DNA from: Fusarium oxysporum f. sp. lycopersici 4287
Lineage: Eukaryota > Ascomycota > Sordariomycetes > Hypocreales > Nectriaceae
Direction of reading: 5' to 3'
Length of the DNA: 64,000 nucleotides
NCBI RefSeq assembly: GCF_000149955.1
Contig: NC_030989.1
Location: forward strand, 5,103,360-5,167,359
Shown: one piece after another, positions 1 through 11,321 of the stretch
How positions within the stretch are numbered: the first letter of the stretch is position 1
Layout: each line of letters begins with the position of its first letter
The notes under the pieces: generated by a model
Seen by the model: the letters and a program-made list of their open reading frames with translations, nothing else
What the model was told of the DNA's origin: nothing
The model's database searches: none
Position numbers and translations under genes: made by a program

Positions 1-81
1 TGTGCCCCTTCTGACGCAGTTGCTTTGTTGCTTTTTAAGTGGACTAACAGTATCACTAGAGTCATTTCAAGCGCAATCCGA

Positions 82-1356
82 ATGTCGATACGGTAAGGAT
101 GACTTGTTCCCCGTTCGTGGCAGTCTCTTTTTTTATTGGTTCTAACTGCTTCAGTCTGATATTCGCAACACGACGTACGTCAATTTCGTCAGAAGTGTAA
201 CAATTCCTTCTGGCACGACCTACCGATATGTTTTTGCCCCGCCATCGGACACCACAAAACCATACCTCTTGTTTATCCATGGGTTTCCAGAAACCTCATA
301 CGAATGGAGTCATCAAATCACATATTTTACCGAACAGGGCTACGGGGTAATTGTGCCCGACCTTTTGGGCTGTGGAGGAACCGACACTCGAAGAGCTTTG
401 ACTCTCTATGGCTTCAAGAACATGGCAGCAGATGTTGGCCAGATTCTCGACTGCGAAGGCGTGGAGAAGGTCATCGGCGTTTCGCACGATCTGTGAGTTA
501 TCCTGCAACGTATCGTTCTAGGGGCTGACAGAATATACAGTGGATCACCATTGTTGTCACGCTTCGTAATCAACCAACCTTCTCGATTTACAGCAGTCGC
601 ATTTTTGGGCAACGGTTATTTCCCACCCGCGGCACGAGTTGATGCGGCAGGAGTCGATTTTATCAACAAAGCAGCACTTGCTCGCTTTGGGTATGAAACC
701 GTTGGCTTCTGGTCATTTAATAACGAAGAAAACGCGGCGAAGGTTTTTGATGAACATGTGAGCAGGACAATATTATCTACTTATAGTGCTAAAGAATTAT
801 AGCTGGAGTCATTCAGTACTCTTTCTTTTACTCGAAATACATCTCTTTGGATCGATCATCTTGCACCGACGGGCGCTATCCGCCAGTGGCTCATGCAAGA
901 CAAGATGGCAACAGACATCTTCGTCAGTCGAGCCAGAATGGAGCAATGGAAAACTATCATTAGGGAGAATGGAGGAATGGACGGGCCGTTGCGATGGTAC
1001 AAAGCTATGATTGCAGGTGTTAACAACCCTACCGAAGAAGGTAAGTCAAGATAACGTCCCCCTACCCAGAAGAACACAACCTAATATGAATGCTAGAATT
1101 AAAAGGTCCAGGTACTATCTCGCTACCAGTCCTTCTGGTCTTGGCAGAGAGAGATCCGGTGGCCATCCCATCGGTCCAGTTGAGTGATACAGTACCTAAC
1201 GCACCTAATCTCCGAGTTCGCTCAGTTAGTGCAGGTCACTTCTTACAGCTCGAGGCCCCTTATGAAATTAACAGGCACCTTGAACTATTCTTTCAGGATG
1301 TTTCAAAGATTCCTATGTCTAAATCTGACTCTATTGCTGTTAGTTTTGCGTATTAA
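82..1356 (+). CDS. Epoxide-hydrolase-like alpha/beta hydrolase, five exons
   Basis: Model: exons 82-92, 193-492, 541-757, 803-1040 and 1097-1356 join in frame to a 341-residue protein, near the usual size of this family. Visible motifs are the oxyanion-hole HGFPE, the nucleophile elbow GVSHDLGS (Asp nucleophile where most homologues have HDWG), a later acid in ERDPV and the catalytic His in AGHFLQLEAP. This order (Asp, Asp, His) is that of soluble epoxide hydrolases and related haloalkane-dehalogenase-fold enzymes; the substrate cannot be told. No signal peptide is seen, so it is probably cytosolic. The 11-nt first exon is the weakest part: it starts MSI and joins to RSVTIPSG. Readings with another acceptor near 154 keep the frame open but have no start codon. 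The gene ends directly at an AT-rich block. Confidence 0.8.
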
Positions 1357-1739
1357 TAATAAATTAGTACACCTATTGAGACTACTATGAGTACTTGATA
1401 TTAAGTACCTTAATTTAGTGAGAGGCTTTACTTTAAGGACTATTATAAAGTAAGATTAAGTAGCTAAATATTTAATATTACCTAAAGTAGATTTTTAGTT
1501 TTTATTTTTAAGGTAGAGTTAGTTAATACTATAATAATATATATAGGAATAAATTAATAGAGAAAAATAAGTAAGGTAAATAGTAAATAGAGCCAATTTT
1601 ATAGCTTGGGAAATTATAGGTCTAGAGATAGTAAATACAATTAACAAGGGGGAAATAAGAAAGGCATTAATAAACATATAAAAGTCTAAGTATCTCTAGT
1701 ATAAACCGGGAGATTGACGAAGACGAAAGCAACAACATA
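1357..1739. repeat. AT-rich, RIP-like decayed block
   Basis: This stretch is dominated by A/T with many TTAA, TAATA and TATA words and stops in all frames. No gene is visible. It separates an intact hydrolase from a broken glycosyltransferase and has probably replaced the 5' part of the latter. RIP is an inference from composition and from G-to-A type lesions in the neighbouring relic. Confidence 0.6.
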
Positions 1740-2851
1740 GTGATTCGGCAGTGCATGAATCCTGCACGAGTTATACTTGATAAACAGGGCTGCTTGATTG
1801 ACGACCCAGAAGGTGTGGAGGCATTTATGTCTTGTTCAACAGCACATGCACAAGAAGGGAATAATGGTTACTACTTTTATCTTCTCTCTTGCTATTGCGG
1901 AGATGCTCGGCATTTGAGTTCATGTGGTCGTCAGATTCTGATACGATGGTGCTGGAAAAGAACCCTTAAGAGGACCATCAGCAACATTGCGGGAGATCCT
2001 ACTGTTGGCGGTGCCAGCTCAGGTTTGACTGTGTATAATGGCGATGACACGGTCGTGACACGCTTGGCTGTAACGGTTTACTGGGCCGAGCTCTATCTGA
2101 CACGATCTACACCTGCTTGTACCGCAACAAGTGACTGCCAAAGCGGGCCGTGTACCGCCTTTCGACTGTCAGCTCTGTCAGCCATTTTTATGCCCTGGTA
2201 TATGCAGAAGGTCTTTGGCAAGCGAATGGTACGTGACCAGATACCCATTACTATTCATGAAGTCTGGGAACAATGTTAACCTGGTGCTAGATCGTTAACG
2301 AGGATCGCCACCTTACCACCAACCTTCTCGTTCGCGGCTGGGGCGTTATCTTTGCCTCCGACGTCCTTAACGCTACAGAGACGCCTACTACTGTCACACG
2401 CTGGTTGCGACAACAAGTCCGCTAGGCCCGGGCGACGCACATCGAATCACTCCTCATCCCACGTGTCTATGCCATGTCTCATCCCATGGCATTCTTCGCC
2501 GCCGCCAGACGCGAGTTTGGACCTCTAGTCGTTGCGGTCGCTATGCTCTCGTACTTCCCCACGTCGCACAAGCTGCTTTACTTCAGCTACCCGGATCTGT
2601 TTCTTCGAATCGGCATTACTACAGTCTACAATATCTTGCGCAATCCGGATAGGCTGAGACTGGCTTTGTCGTGGTATGTTGTGCCTGGCATGTTCTTCTA
2701 TAATATCCCTCTGCCAGCAATACACATCTGGAGTTTGGTGACAATGACGGCTGGCACGTGGGGGACGGCAATGAGAGCGAGCACGGAGATTTCTAAGAAG
2801 GATAGTAGTCGGAAAAAGTGGTTTGGATGGGAATTGTCGGAGGGACAGTGA
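1740..2851 (+). pseudogene. Decayed GT2 processive glycosyltransferase (hyaluronan/chitin-synthase-like)
   Basis: Pieces of one family-2 glycosyltransferase lie in order but in different frames. Around 1930-1950 the reading WSSDSDTMVLEK gives a DxD sugar-nucleotide motif. From about 1965 a different frame reads NIAGDPTVGG..., then SGPCTAFRLSALSAI near 2150. An intron of about 62 nt (GTACGT donor after 2228, acceptor CTAG near 2290) leads to IVNEDRHLTTNLL, the ED acceptor-site motif. The processivity motif should be QxxRW; here QQVR is followed by TAG at 2423-2425 instead of TGG. The C-terminal part, from 2474, is a membrane-rich tail ending at 2851. The N-terminal membrane helices are missing. 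The frameshift and the nonsense codon make it a pseudogene; in life such proteins make polysaccharide at the plasma membrane. Confidence 0.75.
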
Positions 2852-3237
2852 GCAGGTGGCTGGCAAACGAGTTTGACTTGTGCCAGGGCCAGACGCTTGT
2901 ATTCATGCTGTGCGGCATCTCGCTCGCATCTGTCGGCACCTGGAAGGCAACAATTGCGAGTCAATAGGTAGAAACACGGGTAATTCGGTGCGACGCGATA
3001 AATCCACCCCCTCCAGACTCGGGCTAGCTTGTACCGATCCTCTCTCGTAAAGGATCGGCCAAGTAAAAATTGGAGAAAGTGCCTAAACCCCACTACCTCC
3101 ACTCATCGCTCGGGGCGTCTGGGGCTTCTGGCTTTAGTGCATCCTGCGCTGTATAAAAGTAGTAGTCAAGTGGCCTCCGCAATCCTTAACACACTTGAAG
3201 GTTTGCGTCTTTCTTTAGAACCCAAACATCTGTCATT
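2852..3237. promoter_or_regulatory. Upstream region of the rhamnosidase gene
   Basis: No gene is seen here. The sequence is of normal composition and holds a GTATAAAAG element at about 3150-3160, some 80 bases before the ATG, which is a good TATA-box candidate. Short GTGGGG/CTGGGG-type words, possible carbon-catabolite repressor (CreA-type, SYGGRG) sites, occur at about 3087-3092 and 3119-3125. These words are too short to be more than suggestive. Confidence 0.35.
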
Positions 3238-6055
3238 ATGTCTCTGCAAGTTGTTGATGTTCGCTTTGAGCATTATCGCAGCCCCAACACCTTGGGTATT
3301 CATGAGCACAAACCTCGCATTTCCTGGCGTCTAAGCAACGCCCCTCCAGGCTTTGAGCAGCAAGCTTATGAACTGCGCCTGGAGCAGATCATCGGCAAGG
3401 AAAGCCATGTCGTCTGCATTTCTCAAGTGGAATCTTCAGAGTCCCATTTAGTTCCCTGGCCAGCTGAAGAGTCGCTCGCTTCTCTTCAAAGATACACTGT
3501 CTGCATTCGAGTCCGTGGTGAAGGAGAAACATCCTTTTCCGATTGGAGCGAGCGGGCTTGGCTGGAGACAGGCTTGCTCAACCGAAGTGACTGGACAGGC
3601 AAATTCATTTCGGCTCCTTGGTCAGAGAAGGACAATGATAAGCCGAAGCCAGAGGATCTCTTTCGCAAAGCATTTACGTTGAATTCTGGCATCGCATCAG
3701 CTCGCCTCTACATAACCGCGCAGGGCATTTATGAGGCAGAGATCAATAGCCGTCGCGTTGGCGACTACTTCCTCGCGCCCGGTTGGAGCTGCTACGACAA
3801 CGAATTGACATATCAGACCTACGATGTTACCGACCTTCTTGTCAGCAGAGACAATTGTCTGGGTGTCCGTCTTGCTGAAGGCTGGTTCACTGGCAGATTG
3901 AGTTTTGATGGCGGTATACGCAACAGATATGGCACGCGTACAAGCCTCCTTGCACAGCTCGAATTGCAGTATTCCGACGGGTCTTCGCAAGTCATTACAA
4001 CAGACGATGACTGGATGGTAGCTCAAGGCCCCATTCGCCTGGCGGAGATTTACAACGGCGAAAAGTACGATGCTACCGTTGAGTTACCTGGATGGTCTTC
4101 TCACGAGCACGTCATTGGACATTGGGAGCGCGCCGTTGCGCTGCCATTTATATCTGAAAAGATCAACTTGACAGCCGGCTATCGTGAGCCTGTCCGACGA
4201 ATTGAGACATTGCAGCCAATCTCCAAGATCACAACACCATCTGGCAAGACAATACTCGATTTCGGGCAGAACTTGGTGGGATATGTTCGGATCAAAGCTG
4301 TTCAAGGACAGCGTGGTCATGAAGTCACGTTGAAGCATGCCGAGGTTCTCGAAAATGGAGAACTGGGTGTTAGGCCCCTTCGTGTCTGTGACGCCACGGA
4401 TGTCTACACACTCAGAGGAGATGCTGAACCCGAGGTATACGAGCCTCGATTCACATATCATGGCTTCCGTTACGTTCAGATCGACAATTGGCCTTCCGAA
4501 GAGCAAGATGTTGTCGCTGCGCTCGAGGCTGTTGTCTGTCATACTGATATGGAAGAACAAGGAACCTTTGCGTGCTCCGATAATAAACTGAACCAATTAT
4601 TCAGCAACGTCCGCTGGAGTATGCGAGACAACTTCCTCTCAATCCCAACAGATTGCCCACAGCGCGATGAGCGACTTGGCTGGACCGGTGATTTAGCCTT
4701 GTTTGCGCCAACAGCTACTTACATCTACGGCTGCTACCCGATTCTTCGAGACTGGCTCAAAGGTGTATGGTTTGACCAACAGCGACAGGGAGGAGTGCCT
4801 CCAATGGTATCGCCAAACATTCTTGACAAATGCAGGATCTGGGGCCCTGTTTGGCCTTGTGCTATCTGGCATGATGTGGTCGTCTTGGCTCCTTGGGCGC
4901 TGTATGAAGAAACAGCTGATCCTGCTATCTTGGCTGACCAGTTTGAGTCAATGGAGACGTGGTTCAAAGTCATCCCCAAGAACAAGGGCCGATGCACTCA
5001 TCTGTGGGATTTTAATGCCGATCAACTATCCGTAAGTCTTCCCGAATCTCTGGAACCACTTTTGCTGATCTTGTCAGGACTGGCTTGACCCAAGCGCTCC
5101 ACCAGACGATGCTGCCAAAGCTACGACGGATCCTCCACTGGTAGCCAACGCATTTTTGATCAACTCTCTTGACATCATGGCACGCGTCTGTGGTGTTCTT
5201 GGCAAGACAAAAGATCATTTATTCTACAAATCGTGGGCCGACAATGCGCGAGCAGAGTTCACCGAAGAATACGTCTCCCCAAGCGGTCGCCTTGTATCAG
5301 ACACGCAGACCGCATACTCATTGGCGATTTGCTTCAAGCTTCTCAATAAGGACCAGCTATCACGGGCTGGGTCGCGACTTGCAGAAATTGTTCGAAGAAA
5401 TGCCTTCCGCATAGGTACTGGCTTTGCTGGTACACCTTTTGTCTGCGAAGCCCTCACCTTGACCGGCCACAGCAACGTCGCTTATTCCATGCTTCTCAAT
5501 GAGAAATGCCCCTCGTGGCTGTATGCTATCTCTATGGGCGCTACTACAACTTGGGAACGCTGGGACAGTATGCTACCTGACGGATCCATCAACCCTGGCG
5601 AGATGACCAGCTTCAACCATTACGCTTACGGGGCGATCGCCAAGTTTATGGTTGAACGACTTGCTGGATTGCAGCGGCTTGAAGCGGGATGGAAGAGGTC
5701 GAGGGTGCAGCCTGTTGTTGGGGGCGATTTTACTTGGGCATCTGCGTCGCATCTCACGCCTTATGGCAGGGTGTCGAGTTCATGGAAGCTTGAAGGTGAC
5801 GAGGCAGGAAAACAGGTTATTCGCGTAGATATTGAAGTGCCACCGAGCACGACCATGGAAGTTGTGCTGCCTGGTGAGAATGGCACTCAGAAGACTGAGG
5901 TTGTTGGGTCAGGAAAGTGGTCATTCACAGCGGATTTTGAGAAGCAGGGAGAGTGGCCAGTGAAGGAGATCAAGTTTATCTTGGCCAAGATTGTTGAGGA
6001 TTTTCAGAGAGAAGAAGAGCTCAAGGCCCAGGCTCTGAATGGCTTAGAGACTTAG
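3238..6055 (+). CDS. GH78 alpha-L-rhamnosidase, two exons
   Basis: Exons 3238-5031 and 5078-6055 (46-nt intron, GTAAGT donor) give about 923 residues, the usual size for bacterial-type GH78 enzymes. The enzyme removes terminal alpha-L-rhamnose from plant glycosides and pectin side chains. N-terminal beta-sandwich domains (about residues 1-330) precede the (alpha/alpha)6 barrel. The signature DCPQRDERLGWTGD starts near residue 472 and contains the proposed acid Glu478; TTTWERW supplies the second Glu near 758. No signal peptide is present (MSLQVVDVRFEHY), so it should act inside the cell on imported rhamnosides. An MFS permease follows on the same strand, which fits an uptake-and-cleavage pair. 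Family assignment is sure; substrate is inferred. Confidence 0.95.
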
Positions 6056-6796
6056 CTAGGTCAATTTTAATACTACGTCGACTTCAACTCGAGCATTCCT
6101 CTTGCGCAATGTAAAACCACAAGTCTGGCATGTCCCTTCACAGAAGCATGCCTGGTGTACGTCTTCATGTCGGCGACGCCGTGTCCTTCGATGGTCTGAG
6201 ATGTGAATAGTGTCTTGCTCGGCACATCAACTCGCGAGAAACCCCTCGTATACCGAATTCGTTGAACGCCTCATCACTCTAATCGACCTTGCAAGCAGTC
6301 GCATCACCAGTAATTCCTGGGCAGCCAGGTTCGTCGCACGACCCGATGATCCTTCCCGATATTCATGCATTCAATTCGGCGGATCAGCAACCGAATAATG
6401 ACCTGGATCACGAGTCAAATTCTTGCTTCGTCTACCCACCATTTCCGAGTCACCAATGAAACTAACTCAAAGCCGGCGCTAGTAGAGTCAGGCCGGCTTT
6501 GATGACTCGCCATTGGATCGTGATGGCTTCCCCCATCTGGTCTAGACCCTTGTCTCAGTCCACCTCAGTTTTTCTCCCCATCTGGGGCCCCGCACTCTGG
6601 TGACCCAGCAGGTTGGAGAAGCTTTTCCATCCGGGGAACTTTGTACCGCGATGCCAATGGTAACATTCTCTTTATTATATAAGATGCATCGTCTGCTGCC
6701 ACTGATATCGATTCCCCATCACTCTCTGCAAGATCTATTGTCTGTCTCTTGACGCCCATACCTTTTTGCTACCTCTTGTCGACATCCTCCCTCCCA
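6056..6796. other. Intergenic region between rhamnosidase and permease genes
   Basis: No coding sequence is convincing in this 740-bp gap. It serves as terminator region for the rhamnosidase and promoter for the permease. A TATTATATAA element near 6674-6683 lies about 115 bases before the permease ATG. The inverted repeat at 6467-6502 is listed separately. Confidence 0.5.
6467..6502. promoter_or_regulatory. Perfect 11-bp inverted repeat with GCCGGC core
   Basis: TCAAAGCCGGC at 6467-6477 and GCCGGCTTTGA at 6492-6502 are exact reverse complements separated by 14 bases. Each arm contains inverted CGG/CCG triplets, the kind of sequence bound by dimeric Zn2Cys6 regulators. It lies about 300 bases upstream of the sugar-permease start. 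Binding by a rhamnose-responsive regulator is inference. Confidence 0.5.
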
Positions 6797-8416
6797 ATGG
6801 AGAAGCCTGAATCAACCGCTCACGTTGAGCGCTCAGACTCCAAAACCGTCCATGTCTCTCCAGACCACACACGCGGTCATGCCATTCAACACCAAGAACA
6901 CAACCGAACCTACCTCCAGACCCTCCGACGTGATCCATGGCTTCTCTTATGGATCGGAGTCATGCTCTGGACTCTCATCGTCCGCGGCTTCGAGAACCAG
7001 TCTTCTGGTTCTGTAATCAGCATTCCTGTGTTCAAAGAGCGATTCGGCAAACAACTCGACGACGGTTCATACTTTATCGAAACGAGCTGGCAATCTGCGC
7101 TCAGCGGTGGCTCCAACGGTGCTGCCATCTTTGGAGCTTGGGCCTCATCATACTTTGCTGATCTGATTGGCTTCAAACCCGTCATTCTGATTGCAGCTGC
7201 CATCAACATTGGATCGGTTGGCGTTGAATTTGCGTCTACATCGATCGAGATGTTCTTTGCTGGCAAGATGGTCAACTTTGTCGCAATTGGCGCGTTCCAG
7301 AACCTTTGCACAGCCTACGTCGCTGATGTCTCACCGCTGGCCATTCGATCTACAACAATTGGATTCTGTAACCTTGCTCAATGTATTGGTCCTTTTATCT
7401 CGGCCATCCTCTCCAACTTCAGCTCTCAATGGGAATCCAACTGGTCCTGGCAGTCTCTCATCGTTGCTCAATGGGGTTTTGCTGGTGTCGCTTTGATCGG
7501 ACAGCTCTTCATGCCTGAGAGTCCTGTCTACCTGGTCCGCAAGGGCAAGATGGAAAAGGCCCGCATGGCTCTTGAGCGCATGTACTCGGACCCTGAAGAC
7601 GCCTCTGGTCATCTTGAACGTATCAAGTTGACTCTCGAAGAAGCTGACTCACAGAATCTTGGCTCATACCTTGATTGCTTCAAGGGCACCAACCTTCGAC
7701 GATCTCTCATCGCCATTATGGTGTTCCTTTCTGAGCCCATGTCCGGTCTCGGGTTTGTCTCCAATTATGGCGCCCTTATGTACCAGTACCTTGGAATCAG
7801 CGACAAGAAGTCCTTCGAGATTCAGATCGGCGCTCAAATTCTCTCCATGTCCGGTGCGACCATCGCTTTCCTCGTTGGCGACTTTTATGGACGTCGACCC
7901 ATGTACCTGGCTGGATGCATTGGCCTCTCCCTGCTTCTCATTTGCATGGGAATCTCTGGTTCGGTCAATACCACCGCTGCTGTGACGGCCTCTGTTGGCT
8001 TTTACACCATGTACAACTTTTTCTACAATGTGGGTGTTGGGTCAACTGTGTACACCCTTGCAGGAGAGATCCCCACGTCCGTCCTTCGTACCAAGACCCT
8101 TGCCATCTCAATCTCCATCTCGTCAGCTGTCAACACCATGTGGTCATTCGTCGCCCCCTACATGTTCAACCCTGGTTATGGCAATCTCAAGGCAAAGATT
8201 GGCTTTGTATACGGTGCTTTCATGGTTATCTTTGCTGTCATGGCATTCTTCTTTGTCCCCGAAACTCGCATGCGAAGTTACGAGGAGCTGGACGAGCTCT
8301 TCATGAACAAAGTGCCAACCCGTCAGTTCCGCACATATGTCACTCTTGCTGAGCGTCGCGCCGAGGAAGCTTATGCAATTGAGCATGGGATTAAGGATAC
8401 TGTTAAGGATGTTTGA
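6797..8416 (+). CDS. MFS sugar permease (sugar/H+ symporter family)
   Basis: A single-exon protein of 539 residues starting MEKPESTAHVERSD. About 50 polar N-terminal residues precede roughly twelve hydrophobic segments (first near WLLLWIGVMLWTLIV). Family marks include the PESPVYLVRKGK motif at the end of helix 6, a following cytoplasmic loop of charged residues, and GDFYGRRPMYL in the second half. These are typical of the fungal sugar-porter family that carries hexoses and alpha-glucosides. It lies 741 bases downstream of the rhamnosidase on the same strand; import of rhamnose or rhamnosides is inferred only from that context. Confidence 0.9.
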   Translation: MEKPESTAHVERSDSKTVHVSPDHTRGHAIQHQEHNRTYLQTLRRDPWLLLWIGVMLWTLIVRGFENQSSGSVISIPVFKERFGKQLDDGSYFIETSWQSALSGGSNGAAIFGAWASSYFADLIGFKPVILIAAAINIGSVGVEFASTSIEMFFAGKMVNFVAIGAFQNLCTAYVADVSPLAIRSTTIGFCNLAQCIGPFISAILSNFSSQWESNWSWQSLIVAQWGFAGVALIGQLFMPESPVYLVRKGKMEKARMALERMYSDPEDASGHLERIKLTLEEADSQNLGSYLDCFKGTNLRRSLIAIMVFLSEPMSGLGFVSNYGALMYQYLGISDKKSFEIQIGAQILSMSGATIAFLVGDFYGRRPMYLAGCIGLSLLLICMGISGSVNTTAAVTASVGFYTMYNFFYNVGVGSTVYTLAGEIPTSVLRTKTLAISISISSAVNTMWSFVAPYMFNPGYGNLKAKIGFVYGAFMVIFAVMAFFFVPETRMRSYEELDELFMNKVPTRQFRTYVTLAERRAEEAYAIEHGIKDTVKDV

Positions 8417-9205
8417 GACGATCTCTCTATATTGGATTTTAATGGCGACGTCATGCCTCAGCTGTGTTGGGATCTCGTTGCTCCAAGTTCACGGTTATAA
8501 CTTGTCCTAGTCAGATCTATTCAGATACATCTTAAAGCTTATTTATAATTCAATATTTTTATACAACTTTTGCAGTATTCATAATATATATTAGATCTTA
8601 TTAAGGTTGCTATGCTGAGAATTGAACTTTCCTGCAGGGTAAGCATGTCTTAGCTTTCTTATCTTGCAAGTTGCAAGGCACTAAATACAGAAGATCATTC
8701 CACAGCCAATTGCTCAGGCCTTACCCCGTACTACGATAAGAAGCAGTAACTAACCTCGGCTCCAGCTGCAATCCTTCTCCCCGTCCCAACACGTCCTGAT
8801 TTTACCTTGTTGATGCTACAGTTGCTGCCCCGATTTGTGGAGTCGGATCGGGTTTGGCGAGGCAGGGATCTCAGGTTAGGGATGAGGGGGGCAATTAGCT
8901 CCGGCTTTGAAGCTATTTGATTGGATACACGCTTCGGCTTTGACTTGTTCTGATTGGGCTGCACTCTTTTAAGTTCCACGTTCACTTTGGCTGTTTACCC
9001 GGCATTTTCTTACTAACTTGACACCCTGATCCACTCACCCCAGTGACAACATCGTCGCGTCGCGTCGCGATAAGCCAAGAGCGACGTGATTTGGGTCTTC
9101 GACCATTGTCTAACGCTGGGCACTACATTCTTTAGAAAAGCAGGTTCGTCTTGCGCCGTAAATGGCTCAATTACATTTCAATCATTTACATTGTCGAATA
9201 ACTCA
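8417..9205. other. Intergenic region between convergent genes
   Basis: This gap separates the ends of the permease (+) and the Zn2Cys6 regulator (-). It is partly AT-rich at 8520-8620. A short tandem array of GTCGC (three units, 9053-9070, CGTCGCGTCGCGTCGCGA) is the only structure noticed. No gene could be supported. Confidence 0.4.
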
Positions 9206-10937
9206 TCAGGTCTCCGTATCGTAGTTTTGAATATCCATAATCATGGCTTGAGTGATGCGACCTCGTTCTAGATGGGCATCTCCGTTTGCTGCATCAACGC
9301 TGGCAGCAGACCAACTATCATCCACCTTGTCTTCAAGAGCAAGTGCATGAGCAATGAGAAACTTGACCATCCACCTGTCGAATCGGTAAGACTCTGCATT
9401 CATTGACTGAATGCAATTCTTCTGAAAGACAACCAATCGTTTGATCTGTATACTAATGAGATATCATTCAAAATTCCTGGGGTATGGACTAACCATCATC
9501 TCCACACTGGGCCAGTAATTTCGCAGTTGTACCAACGACTCGAGATTTGAACTCAGCCGGTCTCGAGACTCCTCAAGCTCATGAGACTCTCCAAATAGGT
9601 ATGTGTGCAATAACACTGACGAGGACACGATCGTCACATGTCCCACGATGTTGTAGAGTGCTTCAGCCCCAGGGACCTCCCTCGAGGCCTTTAGGACGTC
9701 GCACACAATCGCAGCATGAGCTTTGCAGGAGCTAGCGTACTTGCGGCCGTTTCTTGTAGGTGGTCGGCGATGATCGAGGTATTGGTAGAACAGTAGCGTA
9801 TAGTAGTGGTGATAGCCCAGATGAAAGGCTATGAAGACGCGTCCCAAGCCACGTTCGACGAAAGAAGCCAGGTTTTCCCTTGAGAACATTAATTCAGGAC
9901 CTAAACCCTCTTCGAAAGCACTGAGCTCAGCCTCCAGCCTTTGCACCGACTCATCTATAAAGGACTCGTTCCACTCAACCCCATTCGCGAGTTCTTGCTG
10001 GAGGTTCTGTATTTGAGCGTATAACCCCACCAGTCTGACCATGTGAGCCCATAATCCAGGCTTCCAGGCCGAGTCTGCGACGTCGTCATCTCCTGATCTC
10101 ATGTTGTAGAACATATACTCGTCAAGTGGCCCTCGAGGTTGTTTAGTTCGCCATCTGAACTGTGGTGATAGATTAGAACCTCCACTGGCCCAAGTGTCAA
10201 TAATGAAGCATGTCCAGAATATGCGTCTCTTTACTTCTCGCATAACGCCGTCATCGCTCTCGTTAATTTCACCGAGCTTCAGAATTTGAGTCATTCGGCT
10301 TGCAAGTCCTGGTCGATTATTAGATATGGTTTCAAGAGAGAATCAGAGCCAAGGACGAACCAAAATACAACGACTCAGCATCGGCGTCACCTTCACCAAA
10401 GAAGTTGTTGCCGACAAGAATGCAGGCTTGGATGTTCTCAATACAGATATGTTCCAAGTCTTCCTTCAATGCTGCAGTAGCTTGAGCGCGATACATTGGC
10501 CCACGAGCAACAATATCAGGCTCTGTAGCAAACCTGGACTCCCATCAGAGCTGTTGCGTGGCTTGTAATATAAAGAAACTGAAAAATATGACATACCTTG
10601 CAGACAAACCTAGCATAGCAAGAAGGACAGGCTTGGACACTGTACCTTCCGCTGCGCTGGCTTTGAAGGTGGGCTCATGGAAGAGGCTGTGAGGGGAATC
10701 ATGAATGAAGCGAAAGTAGAGATTTACTAAGTACATCCTCTCGTCTTGTGCGTGGATCGACTGAATAGAGCGCGGAGGATCTCGAACTTCTGATGCCCTT
10801 GGAAGTTGGGGGCTGGTGATTGTAGTTGGACACTGCAAGTTTCGCTGAACACACTGGGAACATGCTGCTGAGCTGTCTGCCCGATCGCATCTGCGCTTAG
10901 AACTTCTACAGTTCAAACACGCGGTTGGGGGTCGCAT
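9206..10937 (-). CDS. Zn2Cys6 transcription factor with fungal_trans domain
   Basis: Reading the minus strand, exons 10937-10597, 10533-10361, 10308-9494 and 9445-9206 join in frame to 522 residues. The start carries a full zinc cluster: CLNCRSSKRRC then CSQCVQRNLQC within the first 40 residues, for DNA binding. A fungal_trans-type middle domain follows, with LYFGLASRMTQILKLG across an intron and then VKRRIFWTCFIIDTW, a typical signature. It is nuclear and presumably binds CGG-type sites. It lies between the rhamnosidase/permease pair and the amidase block, so it could control either; nothing in the sequence decides. The last exon is short and Asp-rich, ending YDTET. Confidence 0.9.
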
Positions 10938-11321
10938 ATCTACGATTCAGTATATGTAAGATTGTATAGTGAGGAGGAGCTGGCATGGTATTTAAAACAT
11001 CATGATTGAGGATGAGGTGACGATAGAGTTTGAATTGATGGCCATTACTCCGTAATTCAGCGTTAAATGCTGCTCCACTAGCCCCAACATGGTAGCGTTC
11101 CACACTTTAGCCGAGGCTGACTTTAGTATCTGAAAGGACACAAACATTAAAGATAAAGATAACACATTTACTCCCAGTGTTAAACACTTGCTTCCTGCTG
11201 TTAATATTAGCACAAAGTAATCAAGTTGGCACTGCAACCTTGTACTAAATATCTCATACTAGTAATTGTCAAGTCATAAACCTTGCATAGATGCGCTGCA
11301 TGTTGCTATTCAAGTCCTATC
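10938..11321. other. Short intergenic region, nothing recognised
   Basis: This stretch lies between the start of the minus-strand regulator and the end of the minus-strand amidase. It has average composition, no long open frame and no clear repeat. It must contain the regulator's promoter. Confidence 0.4.

Noticed and set aside
9053..9070. GTCGC tandem triplet reminiscent of an MluI cell-cycle box
   Set aside because: It lies between two convergent gene ends, not in a promoter, so a regulatory role is unlikely.
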